Assembly (NCBI GenBank): GCA_950295325.1
Contig: OX485804.1
Span: 30,442,001 to 30,506,000 of the forward strand
Direction: 5' to 3'
DNA length: 64,000 bases
Source of the DNA: Polytrichum commune
Lineage: Eukaryota; Streptophyta; Polytrichopsida; Polytrichales; Polytrichaceae
Part shown: one piece after another, positions 11,321-20,398 of the stretch
Layout of the letters: every line of letters starts with the position of its first letter
How positions within the stretch are numbered: position 1 is the first letter of the stretch
Made by a program: the position numbers and the translations under genes
Notes under the pieces: model-generated
Databases searched by the model: none
Told to the model about the DNA's origin: nothing
What the model saw: the letters and a program-made list of their open reading frames with translations, nothing else

Positions 11321-12770
11321 GGCAGACACTAAAGTATACCCATCGAACTTATAGGGGAGCCAGATTCGGGCAGGGGCAGCCGTCCGCCCAAATTTTTTAA
11401 ATATTATGGATCCGACCGAAAACTGCTGCCCGCCCGCCCGACTTCAAAAAAATCATTGCCCTTGCATTCTTGAAGACCACTTATCCACAAATCCCATATT
11501 GAGTGCATTTCACCTTCAAGGTCCAAAATCCAATATATATGTTCACTTCCATTGAGTAAATAAGCGATTGACTGGGATTTCATTTTCAAAATGAAATCGC
11601 CAATAAAGCATGTAAATAACTAGGAAGTCAAAAATATTATAAAACCCTCATTAGCACCGAGGTTATGATTTTTGTGATTTGCCATTGCAAGGGTCTTTGT
11701 CATTCTAAAATGGAAATAAATTAGTGGTTTTATTTTTAGTATGTACAGTATTATAATCTCTTAGTTAATACCTTCTACTTTCACAAAGTTTCCATACACA
11801 TTTAAACTAATTAAGTGTGATTCAATGTAATTAAGTCTAGTTAATTCTAGCATAACACATTTGCAGATATGGATTGAGCGCATAACACATTTTTCAAAAT
11901 GTGGATCTAGTGCATGACACATTCGCAGACCTAGATCCAAATTTACAAACGTGTCATGCACCAGATTCATATTTATAAATACGTCATGCGTCATATTCAT
12001 ATTTACAAATGTGTCATGCATAAGATCCAGATTTACAAATATGTCATGCATCATATTCATATTTACAAATGTGTCATGCGTCATATTCAAATGTGTCATG
12101 CACTAGATCCAGATTTGTGAATGTGTCATGCATCATATTCAAATTTACACTACATCTAGGTCTGCGAATGTGTCATGCACTAGATCCACATTTTGAAAAA
12201 TGTGTTATGCGCTCAATCCATATCTGCAAATGTGTTATGCTAGAATTAACTAGACTTAATTACATTGAATCACACTTAATTAGTTTAAATGTGTATGGAA
12301 ACTTTGTGAAAGTAGAAGGTATTAACTAAGAGATTATAATACTGTACATACTAAAAATAAAACCACTAAATTTATTTCCATTTTAGAATGACAAAGACCC
12401 TTGCAATGGCAAGTCACAAAAATCATAACCTCGGTGCTAATGAGGGTTTTATAATATTTTTGACTTCCTAGTTATTTACATGCTTTATTGGCAATTTCAT
12501 TTTGAAAATGAAATCCCAGTCAATCGCTTATTTACTCAATGGAAGTGAACATATATATTGGATTTTGGACCTTGAAGGTGAAATGCACTCAATATGGGAT
12601 TTGTGGATAAGTGGTCTTCAAGAATGCAAGGGCAATGATTTTTTTGAAGTCGGGCGGGCGGGCAGCAGTTTTCGGTCGGATCCATAATATTTAAAAAATT
12701 TGGGCGGACGGCTGCCCCTGCCCGAATCTGGCTCCCCTATAAGTTCGATGGGTATACTTTAGTGTCTGCC
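11321..12770. mobile_element. Large foldback element FB-1, about 600-bp near-perfect arms, 9-bp target duplication
   Basis: The element starts GGCAGACACTAAAGTATACC and ends with the reverse complement. The flanking 9-bp duplication is ATTTTAAAG (11312-11320 and 12771-12779). The arms are so alike that the same 61-codon frame appears on the minus strand at 11404-11589 and on the plus strand at 12502-12687 with identical translation. The arms extend to about 11940 and 12170, and the loop is a 30-bp minisatellite. Mutator-like foldback elements have 9-bp duplications; no transposase is encoded. A transcript through it would form a hairpin of several hundred base pairs, a likely siRNA source (inference). 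Its inner arm sequence is shared with FB-2 at 17616-18306. Confidence 0.9.
11940..12110. repeat. 30-bp minisatellite in the loop of FB-1
   Basis: The hexamer TCATGC recurs at 11954, 11984, 12014, 12044 and 12074, exactly 30 bp apart, inside units of the type ATTTACAAATGTGTCATGC. Degenerate units continue into both arms (CATAACACATTT at 11881, TGTCATGCACTAG at 12172). Because 30 is a multiple of three, the minus strand stays open as ten-residue repeats (THDTFVNMNM type), but nothing suggests it is translated. Confidence 0.85.
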
Positions 12771-13050
12771 ATTTTAAAGAGCATAGTAGATGCCCGCACA
12801 GTAGTGTGACACATAAGGACATGACAAGTCTTCTCCGTACTTTGACATGTCTACAGTCAACTCTTTAGGCTACAACTATGCGTCACAGGGACCCCATTCT
12901 TGATTCTAATGATGTAGGAATGACTAACCATGTTGCATACCTTGCGACCCTGACAAACTTAGTCTGCACTTCACATTATAATATTATCATAAAGTGGTGG
13001 ATTCATTGAATATGCTATGTTTTCGGCACCCCTTCGTCATGATACAAACA

Positions 13051-13058
13051 TATAAATA
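13051..13058 (+). promoter_or_regulatory. Candidate TATA box of the kiwellin gene
   Basis: TATAAATA lies about 280 bp before the chosen start codon and is the best TATA match in the 5' flank. It would give a 5' leader of about 250 nt. A weaker alternative is TATATTAT near 13244. Assignment rests on motif and position only. Confidence 0.35.
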
Positions 13059-13328
13059 AATCTCAGTCCTATCGACTTTGTAACATATCCACAGCTGTGC
13101 CTAGCTCCCCTCCAAGTTTTAAGCGTGTGTCTTCCTGCTTCTTGATCCATTCTTGGCATTGGCCTGCTTTGGCTGATCACAGTGTGAGATTTTAGAATGT
13201 TGTTGTTGTCTGTTCTGGCCAACGACCTGTCTTAGATTCTGGTATATTATTGTCTTTCGGAACCCGAGCAAGTGGGTTTTTGACATCGAGTTATTACCGG
13301 CGTGCGACTTAGCGCTAAACTCTTCACC

Positions 13329-15375
13329 ATGGAGACATGGGGAGCCAGTTTTACAGTGCCGCACATGATTCTTTGTTTCCTACTGGGAGTGCTCCTGCTC
13401 GGGAGTGAATTAAGCACAGCAATTAGCGGTTGCAACCAGCAATGCAGCACCGGCAACGACTGTCAGGGGCAGCTGACTTGCATCAGCAACAAATGCAACG
13501 ATGATCCTTCTGTGGGGACACACATTTGTGGAGGTAAGTAACACTAGTATCTCTAAAGTAGGTTATTTAGATATATATAAGGAGCGTCAAGGATGTAGAG
13601 TTATTACTCAATGCATGGTTCAAATGTATATATAAGACATATCTTTTATATAAGTTTTGCAAGTACTACTGGGCCCATTCTGAATCTGAAAATGCCCTAA
13701 TTAAGTTGCCGCCACACACAGCTTGATGCAAGTTTGGTGGGCCAAGGTAAAAGCCTAATATGAACCTTTACATGGGCATGAGACGGATGTGGAGCTTTGT
13801 CTCAAGGTTGGTTCCTCCTTTCTTTGCATCGATTTTTCGAGGTTTGAATCCAAACTTGTAGAAGCTGAAGTCCGTTGTCTATCAATTCAAGTTCAGGCTT
13901 CAACTTAAAATCAATCCGGAAAAAGGAGGAATTTCAAAGCTCCACCGTTTTGAGGCACCTTGGCCCACTAAACTTGCAAGCTTGAGCCCAGCTTGAGCTT
14001 GACGTGAAGGCCCGGTCACACATATTGCTCATTGAAACACATGTGAGGGTCCAAATTCTTTTAGCTTGGCCCGCTAAACTTGTAAGCTTGAGGCCCAACT
14101 CATATTGTGGTGGAGCCCTTTTCTGGATGGATTTTCAAGTTCAAGCCCGAATTGCAAGGCGTGGCATCCCCATGGGCAATGATCTTGAGTTTCTTCATCA
14201 CAAATACCAAAAAAACCGTCAATAGTAATCTGATGCTTTGTTACAGCTCCCCCTTGCAAGGAAATTGTAGCTGACAAACGTAGATGCTCTTCATTTATGC
14301 TTGGTCCGATAGGAGCGGACATTTCTACGTATCTTGATGATGTTGCACGCCAAACTTGCAAGCACCTTGAGGTTGAGCTCAAGTTGCAAATGTGTGCGAA
14401 TCCCATGGACAATCATCATGACAAAATTTCTTCACAAAATCTCAGGACAGGCCTCAAAATTAAGATTAATGCTTTGCATCTCTTGGACCATTAATGGCCA
14501 CAGTAGCCTATGGATGCCAAAGGGACTCTTCGTAAAGACTTGATCTTTGTTCTGTTCTTTGAAATTTGTCCGTTATTTAGTAGCATCCACTCCTGTGAGG
14601 TGACACTTACATTATGGTCCACGTAATGGCCACCGCACACAGTCTTCATGCGGTGGAGTGCCCTGCGAGATTGTGCATTCCAGGGTTTTCAAGCACATGC
14701 CCGCAGGCTCGCTCCCGCCTCAGATAGTGCCCTCAACTCATGGAATGGCTCCCCTCATAGCAATCCCTCTACATTCATGCTTGCTCCAGTAGAAGATGAT
14801 ATCCCTGACGACACAAATGCATCTATCTTGACACTTTGCTCTCCCCGTCCACAGGAAGCCCGCCTCCTCCTAGCTCCAGCGGCGACACCTGCACGCCTTA
14901 CCAATACAAGAGTTGGGCCACAGTCCCCTCGGGTTGCAACACGGGCCAAATGTCCAACTGCTGCAAACCCGGACAAAAATACGCCCTCTACAAATGCTCC
15001 CCCAAGGTGACCTCCGCCACCAAGGCCATCCTCACACTCAACAGCTTCGAGGCCGGCGGCTCCGGCGGGGCGGCGTCGGCGTGCGACGGGCAGTTCCACA
15101 ACGACCAAGGGAAGTGGGTGGCCCTGTCGACGGGGTGGTACAATGGCGGAAGCCGGTGCTTGAAGAAGATCCGCATCAACGGGAACGGAAGGAGCACCAC
15201 GGCGACGGTGGTCGACGAATGCGATAGCCAACATGGGTGCGATTCGGACCACGCGTATCAACCCCCCTGCCCTTACAACGATGTGGATGCGTCGCCGGCG
15301 GTGTGGACGGCGTTAGGGGTGTCCTCCAGCGACGACCAATATGGCATGATGGACATTACATGGTCCGATGCCTAA
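13329..15375 (+). CDS. Kiwellin (secreted ripening/defence-related protein), two exons
   Basis: Exon 1 is 13329-13533 and exon 2 is 14855-15375, joined by a phase-1 GT-AG intron (donor GTAAGTA, acceptor CCACAG); the product is 241 aa. An in-frame Met lies nine codons upstream (13302); the second Met is preferred because it directly precedes a signal peptide with core [13 protein letters not shown] (about residues 11-23). The mature protein begins with a Cys-rich module (CNQQC, NDCQG, CISNKC), then a Pro/Ser linker ([10 protein letters not shown]), then the double-psi beta-barrel domain with [15 protein letters not shown] and the terminal DITWSDA. Kiwellins are apoplastic; maize KWL1 inhibits the secreted chorismate mutase of a smut fungus. 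Exon 2 is much more GC-rich than its surroundings. Two decayed copies lie downstream, and a MITE abuts the stop codon. Confidence 0.93.
13718..13985. repeat. Inverted-repeat element in the kiwellin intron
   Basis: GCAAGTTTGGTGGGCCAAGG (from 13729) pairs with CCTTGGCCCACTAAACTTGC (ending 13978), and further inner blocks (GTGGAGCTTTG / CAAAGCTCCACC, CCTCC / GGAGG) continue the symmetry. Related words CTTGGCCCGCTAAACTTGTA at 14063 and AACTTGCAAGC at 14354 suggest fragments of a second copy. This is likely an old MITE that lengthened the intron to 1321 bp. No target duplication was resolved. Confidence 0.6.
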
Positions 15376-15899
15376 GGGCCACTTCACACACGAGCCAAGA
15401 GCCGCGACCATGAGATTGGGAGAGCCCAAAAGGAAGGAAAGTGTCCAAAGGCCGTCCCAACACACCTCCCAAGTCATCTAGTGCGGTCACGGACCCTCAA
15501 GTGTAGTGTGACGTCATATGTGATTGGCCCCTCAACCAAATGCTACTTCAATGAGTTTCTATTCACGCAGGTCCTCACACATGATAAAAAAAATAAAAAT
15601 ACATCAACAGTTGTGAGCGTTCGGAGTGCCATGGTCTCCCAATAGTTTTGTGTTAGACCTAACTCCAAGAAATGGTTTTTGAATATAATCCAAGTGACCA
15701 TGAAACATGATACAATCGATGTCATGTAGGAATCCATGTAAACATTACATCCATCTTGCATTCACTCATATACTCCGTTGGTCCCTCATTTGTTGTGTGA
15801 ATCGAACTTGGACTGGCTCCGCCTTTTCCACCAAGGAGAGTGCTTGAAGTGTAATAGTCACGGACTCACGGGCTCTCAGTCTTGTGTGTGAAGTGGCCC
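15376..15899. mobile_element. Tourist/Harbinger-like MITE inserted at the kiwellin stop codon
   Basis: The element begins GGGCCACTTCACACACGAG and ends CTTGTGTGTGAAGTGGCCC (reading to 15899), giving about 19-bp inverted ends, longer with mismatches (CAAGAGCC / GGGCTCTC). The target duplication is TAA: the kiwellin stop codon at 15373-15375 and 15900-15902. GGGCC termini with a TAA/TTA duplication are the hallmark of PIF/Harbinger Tourist MITEs. The related downstream copy reads GATGCCTAGGTGTGAGAAT at 16433, the same context without the insert, so it serves as an empty-site control. The interior is non-coding. Confidence 0.85.
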
Positions 15900-16280
15900 T
15901 AAGTGTAGTGTAGTGAGAATTTTGCCAAATTGCGGTCTCCACATGGGATTCAAGTCAACTTGAATGATGGATTTGTAACTGTTTAGTTCAAGTAAAGGCA
16001 TGATAACTATTAAAAAAACATGTCAAAGACTATGAAAAAGGGTGACCCATGACACAACTTTTAGTACGCCTTATTGTGGTTGGACGCACCAAGCAATGTC
16101 AGCAATGTAGCAAATCTTCAAATATGGATCGTATTCAAAAAATAATCCGAGGACATTGCAAGGTTGATGAGGAATAATTGTTGTATGATTGTTGAAAAAA
16201 TCACGACCATTTCATATGCTGATGCATGATGGGTTCGTAACGGTTTTCAAACTTTCAATCTTTTGGTCTCCGGTTTTTCA

Positions 16281-16440
16281 ATCTCCCGAAAGGAGCACTT
16301 CTGTCATGGTGTTGGTTGAATGTGACTCTCTCCATGGGTGTGATCCTGATAAAACGGATCAACCCCCCATCCAAACGGCCTTGGTATATATCAACAACCA
16401 ATATAATGGCATGATAAAAATCACATGGTCTGATGCCTAG
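16281..16440 (+). pseudogene. Decayed kiwellin copy, 3' end of exon 2
   Basis: The frame ending at the TAG 16438-16440 reads ERSTSVMVLVECDSLHGCDP, then a shortened segment, then NNQYNGMIKITWSDA. This matches the end of the intact kiwellin ([20 protein letters not shown] and [14 protein letters not shown]) but lacks the [14 protein letters not shown] stretch, roughly 12-14 residues. The 5' part of exon 2 and exon 1 are missing. Many differences are C-to-T or G-to-A relative to the GC-rich parent, as expected for methylated, decaying duplicates. It is unlikely to be functional. Confidence 0.85.
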
Positions 16441-16795
16441 GTGTGAGAATCTTGCCGAATTTTCATTCTATGTGTGATTTGAGTGGGTACCAAGCAATGT
16501 AAGAGTGCCACATGGAAAAACTTCAAATAGGAATCAAGTTATGTGACACAAATGTAGTCCAAGGACATACGCTGCAACCTGTTAATGATGATATTTGATT
16601 GTTGCATAGTCGTTGAGAAAAACAAGTCCAAATTCTATTGCAAAAGGGCTTGAAAAGCATTTGGTAATTGGCATTGGAAGGTATTTGCAATATATTTTAT
16701 GTGGGTTTGTCTAACTATCATGCATGATGGGTGGTGTAATATATGAGTGATGTGTGATGGGTTTGTAACATCTTTTGGTCTTTTGGTCTTTTGGA

Positions 16796-16895
16796 AGCAT
16801 CGCCACACGGCTGCCGTGTTGGTGGATGCATGTGACCTTAACCATTGTTACGGTTTGGATAACTTGTATCAGCTCCCATGTCCCTAAGTTACAAT
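16796..16895 (+). pseudogene. Second decayed kiwellin fragment
   Basis: The frame from 16808 reads TAAVLVDACDLNHCYGLDNL followed by YQLPCP and a stop. It corresponds to the [20 protein letters not shown] and QPPCP segment of the intact gene. Only about 26-30 residues are recognisable. Together with the 16281 copy and the repeated flanks it shows that kiwellin was once a tandem array here. Confidence 0.7.
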
Positions 16896-16999
16896 GATAT
16901 GAAACACTCGATAAATATGAGATGGTTAACAAATTGAAATCAAGGTTGTACCCACTTTTCTCTATGATATATCTTCATTTTCAAAGCTTGTTTGTATGT

Positions 17000-17155
17000 C
17001 TTATTCATTATCGAAGTGAAGATTGTCGTGCTCATTAATTAAATGATCATATAGATCCCCCACTTATGTTGACTATTGAGTCTCGCATGGTTATTTTAAT
17101 TCAAGCACATAGTCCGATCTCTTTTGAACACTTGTCTTTTTGGTATATGTACTTG
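17000..17155 (+). repeat. Dispersed repeat family R1 (first of at least six members)
   Basis: The core is CTTATTCATTATCNAAGTGA, then GCTCATNAA, GATCAT, CCACTTATG and AATCTCTTTTGAACA. Members in the same orientation occur near 31837, 37255 (3' part), 44690 (3' part), 56133 and 63928 (cut by the window end). The 3' end of several members is TCTTAGATCCACACCTAA followed by AAATATAGGTGTCC. No coding capacity was seen. Confidence 0.6.
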
Positions 17156-17615
17156 AAGCTACACCAAACCACATATCACATAAATATAGATTTCCTAATA
17201 ATAAAAAGTAACGGAATAGGGGTTGTCTACCTTAGGCAAGAATTTTGTCGAAGATTGATCTTCACATGGGATACCAAACAATATAAGAGTGTCACATGAT
17301 AAAGATTGAAGAATAAGCTTCATCACAAGTCGAATAAGGAAGCCCTCTATGGACTAGGTAAAAAATGCGAAAGTCCCCCAAAGGGCTATAGTAGGTGCCC
17401 AACCTCCTAAGCCATGATAACAACGAGATAGATCTTGGGGTGCCTACTACAGTTGATGGCAAGGCAACACGTGTTCTTGCAACGATATGTGATTCGATTC
17501 TCTTTCTTCTCACCAACTTAAATTGATCTAAATATGAAAAACTTTAAGGTCGTTTTAAACCATCCTTGAAATAGCTGTCTAACATGATAGAACCATGGCT
17601 AGGGTGAACCGGCAC

Positions 17616-18306
17616 CTACACTCGTACCTTCGGGGGATGAAGGCCTCGCGGATGACACTGAAAACTTCATCCTTCTTTATGGGGAAGCCCGCTTGACTAC
17701 AAATCCCATATTGAGTGCACTTCGCCTTCAAGGTCTAAAATCCAATATATATATGTGCACTTCCAATTAGTAAATAAGCAATTCATTGGGATTTCATTCC
17801 GGAAGTCAAAACCATCAATGAAGCATGTAATCAACTTGGAGGTCAAATAAAATTACAAAATCCTCATTAACATTGAGGTTATAATTTTTTTGACTTACCA
17901 TTTGAAATTCTCTTTGTCATTCTAAAATGACACTTAAATTTAGTGTGCTGATTTAGTATGTATATTTTATAATATTTTAATAACGCCGCCTACTTTCACA
18001 AGTATTCATACATAAATAAATAAATAAATAACTACTGGAATTAATTAATTAATTAAATGTAATTAATTAAGTGTTTATTTGACCTCCAAGTTGATTACAT
18101 GCTTCATTGATGGTTTCACTTCCAGAATGAAATCCCAATGAATTGCTTATTTACTAATTGGAAGTGCACATATATATTGGATTTTAGACCTTGAAGGCGA
18201 AGTGCACTCAATATGGGATTTGTAGTCAAGCGGGCTTCCCCATAAAGAAGGATGAAGTTTTCAGTGTCATCCGCGAGGCCTTCATCCCCCGAAGGTACGA
18301 GTGTAG
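17616..18306. mobile_element. Foldback element FB-2, same family as FB-1
   Basis: Left CTACACTCGTACCTTCGGGG is matched by right CCCCGAAGGTACGAGTGTAG. The arms include GATGAAGGCCTCGCGGATGA and AAATCCCATATTGAGTGCAC with their reverse complements at 18205-18290, and are about 290 bp long. The loop holds (AAAT)n and TTAATTAATTAA runs (18012-18065). The inner arm (CAAATCCCATATTGAGTGCA, AAAATCCAATATATAT, TGGGATTTCATT, AAGCATGTAA) is clearly homologous to the inner arm of FB-1, whereas the outer ends differ. No clean target duplication was found. Confidence 0.85.
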
Positions 18307-19846
18307 TGTTGATTCACACTTGCAATTACTATGTCCAAGAAGCAAGAGGAATAATTCCGATGTTCGCCGAGGACTGGAGCGAATTCAGCAGTGTTTGTTC
18401 ATAATAAATCAAATCATCAATGACAGGTGACATTCGAAGGGCATCTACACAGACTAAAGAAGAATGAGAACGTCAAACTCCAGGTTCTCCATCAGGATTT
18501 CTCCAGTTGGGTTTCAACTTTGCAAACCCTAGTATGCTAAGTCAACTTGAACTTCTTGGAGGTTTCTGATTAGTATTTCTGCAATGCTGAAACGACATGA
18601 CTTGTAATCTAGTATATCAAATCATTCTTGCATTCTTGCAGCGCTAGATTCTGATGTCAGGTAGGAGTTCAGTGCATCAGTAAAGAAGGTTTATGCATCA
18701 GTGAATGCAATTTCCAAACAGGTGTGCACACAGAGTACCAATTACACACCAGGATTGTCACTTTTGGAATGGCTATTCGAAGGTTACAACCGCAATTAGG
18801 TTGTTGGTGAGTATGGGGAACGTAAGCTCCTTCGATTGACAGATGCTTTGCAATTTGCTCACAATTAATTCTTTTATGCTTCAGCCTAGGATATGAACAC
18901 TCCGTGAATGAACTAGGACACAATGGTGTAGTCATTTCGTTTCACCCTACACATTTAATGCTCCAGATTTAATAGAAACAAGGATCGTAAGCTAGGACGT
19001 AGCTTAGCAAGTTAATCTGTTGTCTGCAGGTTTAAAAGTGGAATACGTGCATCTGTGAGGTAAATAAATAATTTCAAACAGAGATGCAAACAGAGTACTG
19101 AGATTCATCATTCCTCAAATTTGACAATTAGGTACTGAGAATGACTACGAACTGACATTTGCTTTCCAAACATTGCTCACATTTAGTACCAATAGGGTGG
19201 AGAAACTCGCTGTTCGGTCCAGGTGATTGAATTCTTCATGCATGCAATCTGATACAATCGAGGCTTGGATCTTATATACCACACATCCAAGGGTCCAATA
19301 TGTAATTCGCACAGGAGGGAATTCGTAAAACATCATCATCAACTCTACTAATGAAGTCTAGTGATCCTTCTTCACCAATTTGCGAAGACTACTCCTCATA
19401 TCGCTACAAATAGGGACGAGGACTTGCAAGCAGATGTGGTGCAGCAGGTCGAGAGGAAGATATCATCAGGACGCCATGCAATGATCGCAGGGGAGAAATA
19501 ATGTTTCTTCAGAAAGTGGTTATGAAGAGAGTGCAAAGAAACAGAGGGTTCAAAAGTCGGCGATCCAGGAACCACAATCTTGATCTCTCTAGTAGATAAT
19601 GGTGGCTCCAAACAGGATCATCGTCATCACAAATTTAGTTATTCTCAGCAATCCTTTCCTGTTCATCAGAATCCAGATAGAATAGGATCATCATCATGTT
19701 CGTTTGTCTTTCGCTTACTGTACAAAGAGAGATCTCCGAATCATAAGAGTCTGGAGATCACGTCACCGCAAGTGGCCATGGAGATTGCAATACTTAGGGT
19801 TATAAGCTATCATCGACACACTTGAGCGGCATCATCCTATGCAATT
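18307..19846. other. Intergenic, weak duplicated segment
   Basis: No gene seen. The stretch around 18697-18890 (TTTCCAAACAGGTGTGCACA, ACAGAGTACC, TTGCTCACAATTA) resembles 19047-19190 (TTTCAAACAGAGATGCAAAC, AGAGTACTGAG, TTGCTCACATTTA), suggesting an old tandem duplication of about 350 bp. Confidence 0.4.
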
Positions 19847-20218
19847 TCACGCATAGTTGAGCCGGAAGACATCGTTGAAGAGGTAAAAGCTGCCCTGGTG
19901 CGATGGAACGATGTGGAAGAGCTGGCTGAAGGACAGAAGATGCTCCTCGCCTGGCAGCTGCAGATGGCCGCTCACGAACACCAACATGCCGCCTGCAGGA
20001 CCAGAGAGTTGGCAGTCGACAGTGGAGATGATGTGCTTGCATTGCTGGAATCCAAGGCTCTCGAATTTCTCGCTGATGGCCTGCACTCCGTAGATCTTCT
20101 GCCCCTCGAACGTGAGCATCGAATCCTCCTGGTACAGTCCGACCACCGATTGCCGGTTTGTGTCGAACTGCGAGTAGTAGTGCTCCACAAACTCCTTGCT
20201 TAAGCTGTCAGGATCCAT
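19847..20218 (-). CDS. NTF2: Nuclear transport factor 2 (NTF2)
   Basis: A single uninterrupted frame of 123 aa, the normal length of plant NTF2. It opens MDPDSLSKEFVEHYYSQFDT and ends FYLFNDVFRLNYA, both diagnostic of the small NTF2 fold. Other family blocks are LTFEGQKIYG (about 34-43) and the LQLPGEEHLLSFSQLFH segment (about 86-102) that carries the acidic loop contacting RanGDP. Role: a homodimer that carries RanGDP through the pore back into the nucleus and also binds FxFG nucleoporins. GC content is well above the flanks. No intron interrupts the coding region, which may indicate an intronless or retro-derived copy (inference). A stretch of CT repeats and a poly-C run (on this strand) lie about 135-180 bp upstream of the start. 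Confidence 0.92.
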   Translation of the reverse strand: MDPDSLSKEFVEHYYSQFDTNRQSVVGLYQEDSMLTFEGQKIYGVQAISEKFESLGFQQCKHIISTVDCQLSGPAGGMLVFVSGHLQLPGEEHLLSFSQLFHIVPSHQGSFYLFNDVFRLNYA

Positions 20219-20296
20219 GTTTGCTGATGATGTGAAGAAGCTTGTTGTGAAGCTTGTTGTCCAAATTTGGTCCCTCTCCCTTCTGTGCTTGCTAAC

Positions 20297-20303
20297 TTAT
20301 AAC
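20297..20303 (-). promoter_or_regulatory. Candidate TATA-like box of NTF2
   Basis: On the minus strand TTATAAG lies about 80 bp upstream of the NTF2 start codon, a spacing that would allow a short leader. Motif evidence only. Confidence 0.3.
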
Positions 20304-20359
20304 CATGGTGCCTCCGTGCGTGATATCTACGCACATACAGCGACATGGAGAGGACACAC

Positions 20360-20398
20360 TCAACGAGAGGGAGAGAGAGTGAGAGGGGGGGGGGGGGG
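20360..20398. repeat. GA microsatellite and 14-base poly-G run
   Basis: GAGAGGGAGAGAGAGTGAGA is followed by fourteen G (20385-20398). On the NTF2 strand this is a pyrimidine-rich CT tract in the promoter or leader, a common arrangement in plant core promoters. Confidence 0.75.

Larger units (their letters stand above)
15903..17305 (+). repeat. Three copies of the kiwellin downstream module
   Basis: The stretch after each kiwellin copy is related: GTGAGAATTTTGCCAAATTG (15916), GTGAGAATCTTGCCGAATTT (16443) and GGCAAGAATTTTGTCGAAGA (17236). Each is followed by CACATGGGAT or GTGTGATTTG, and by ACCAAGCAATGTAAGAGTG (16488) or ACCAAACAATATAAGAGTG (17274). The words GATGGGTTTGTAACA / GATGGGTTCGTAACG / GATGGATTTGTAACT recur with them. 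The modules mark two tandem duplications of a kiwellin-containing unit. Confidence 0.7.

Noticed and set aside
11940-12110. CRISPR-like regular spacing of 30-bp units
   Set aside because: The whole unit repeats, with no unique spacers; it is a minisatellite in a eukaryotic foldback element.
12502-12687. 61-codon frame present twice in opposite orientations (also 11404-11589)
   Set aside because: The duplication comes from the foldback arms; there is no start context, homology or conserved codon pattern against FB-2.
14648-15261. Long overlapping frames on both strands around kiwellin exon 2
   Set aside because: Shadow frames caused by the high GC of the real exon.
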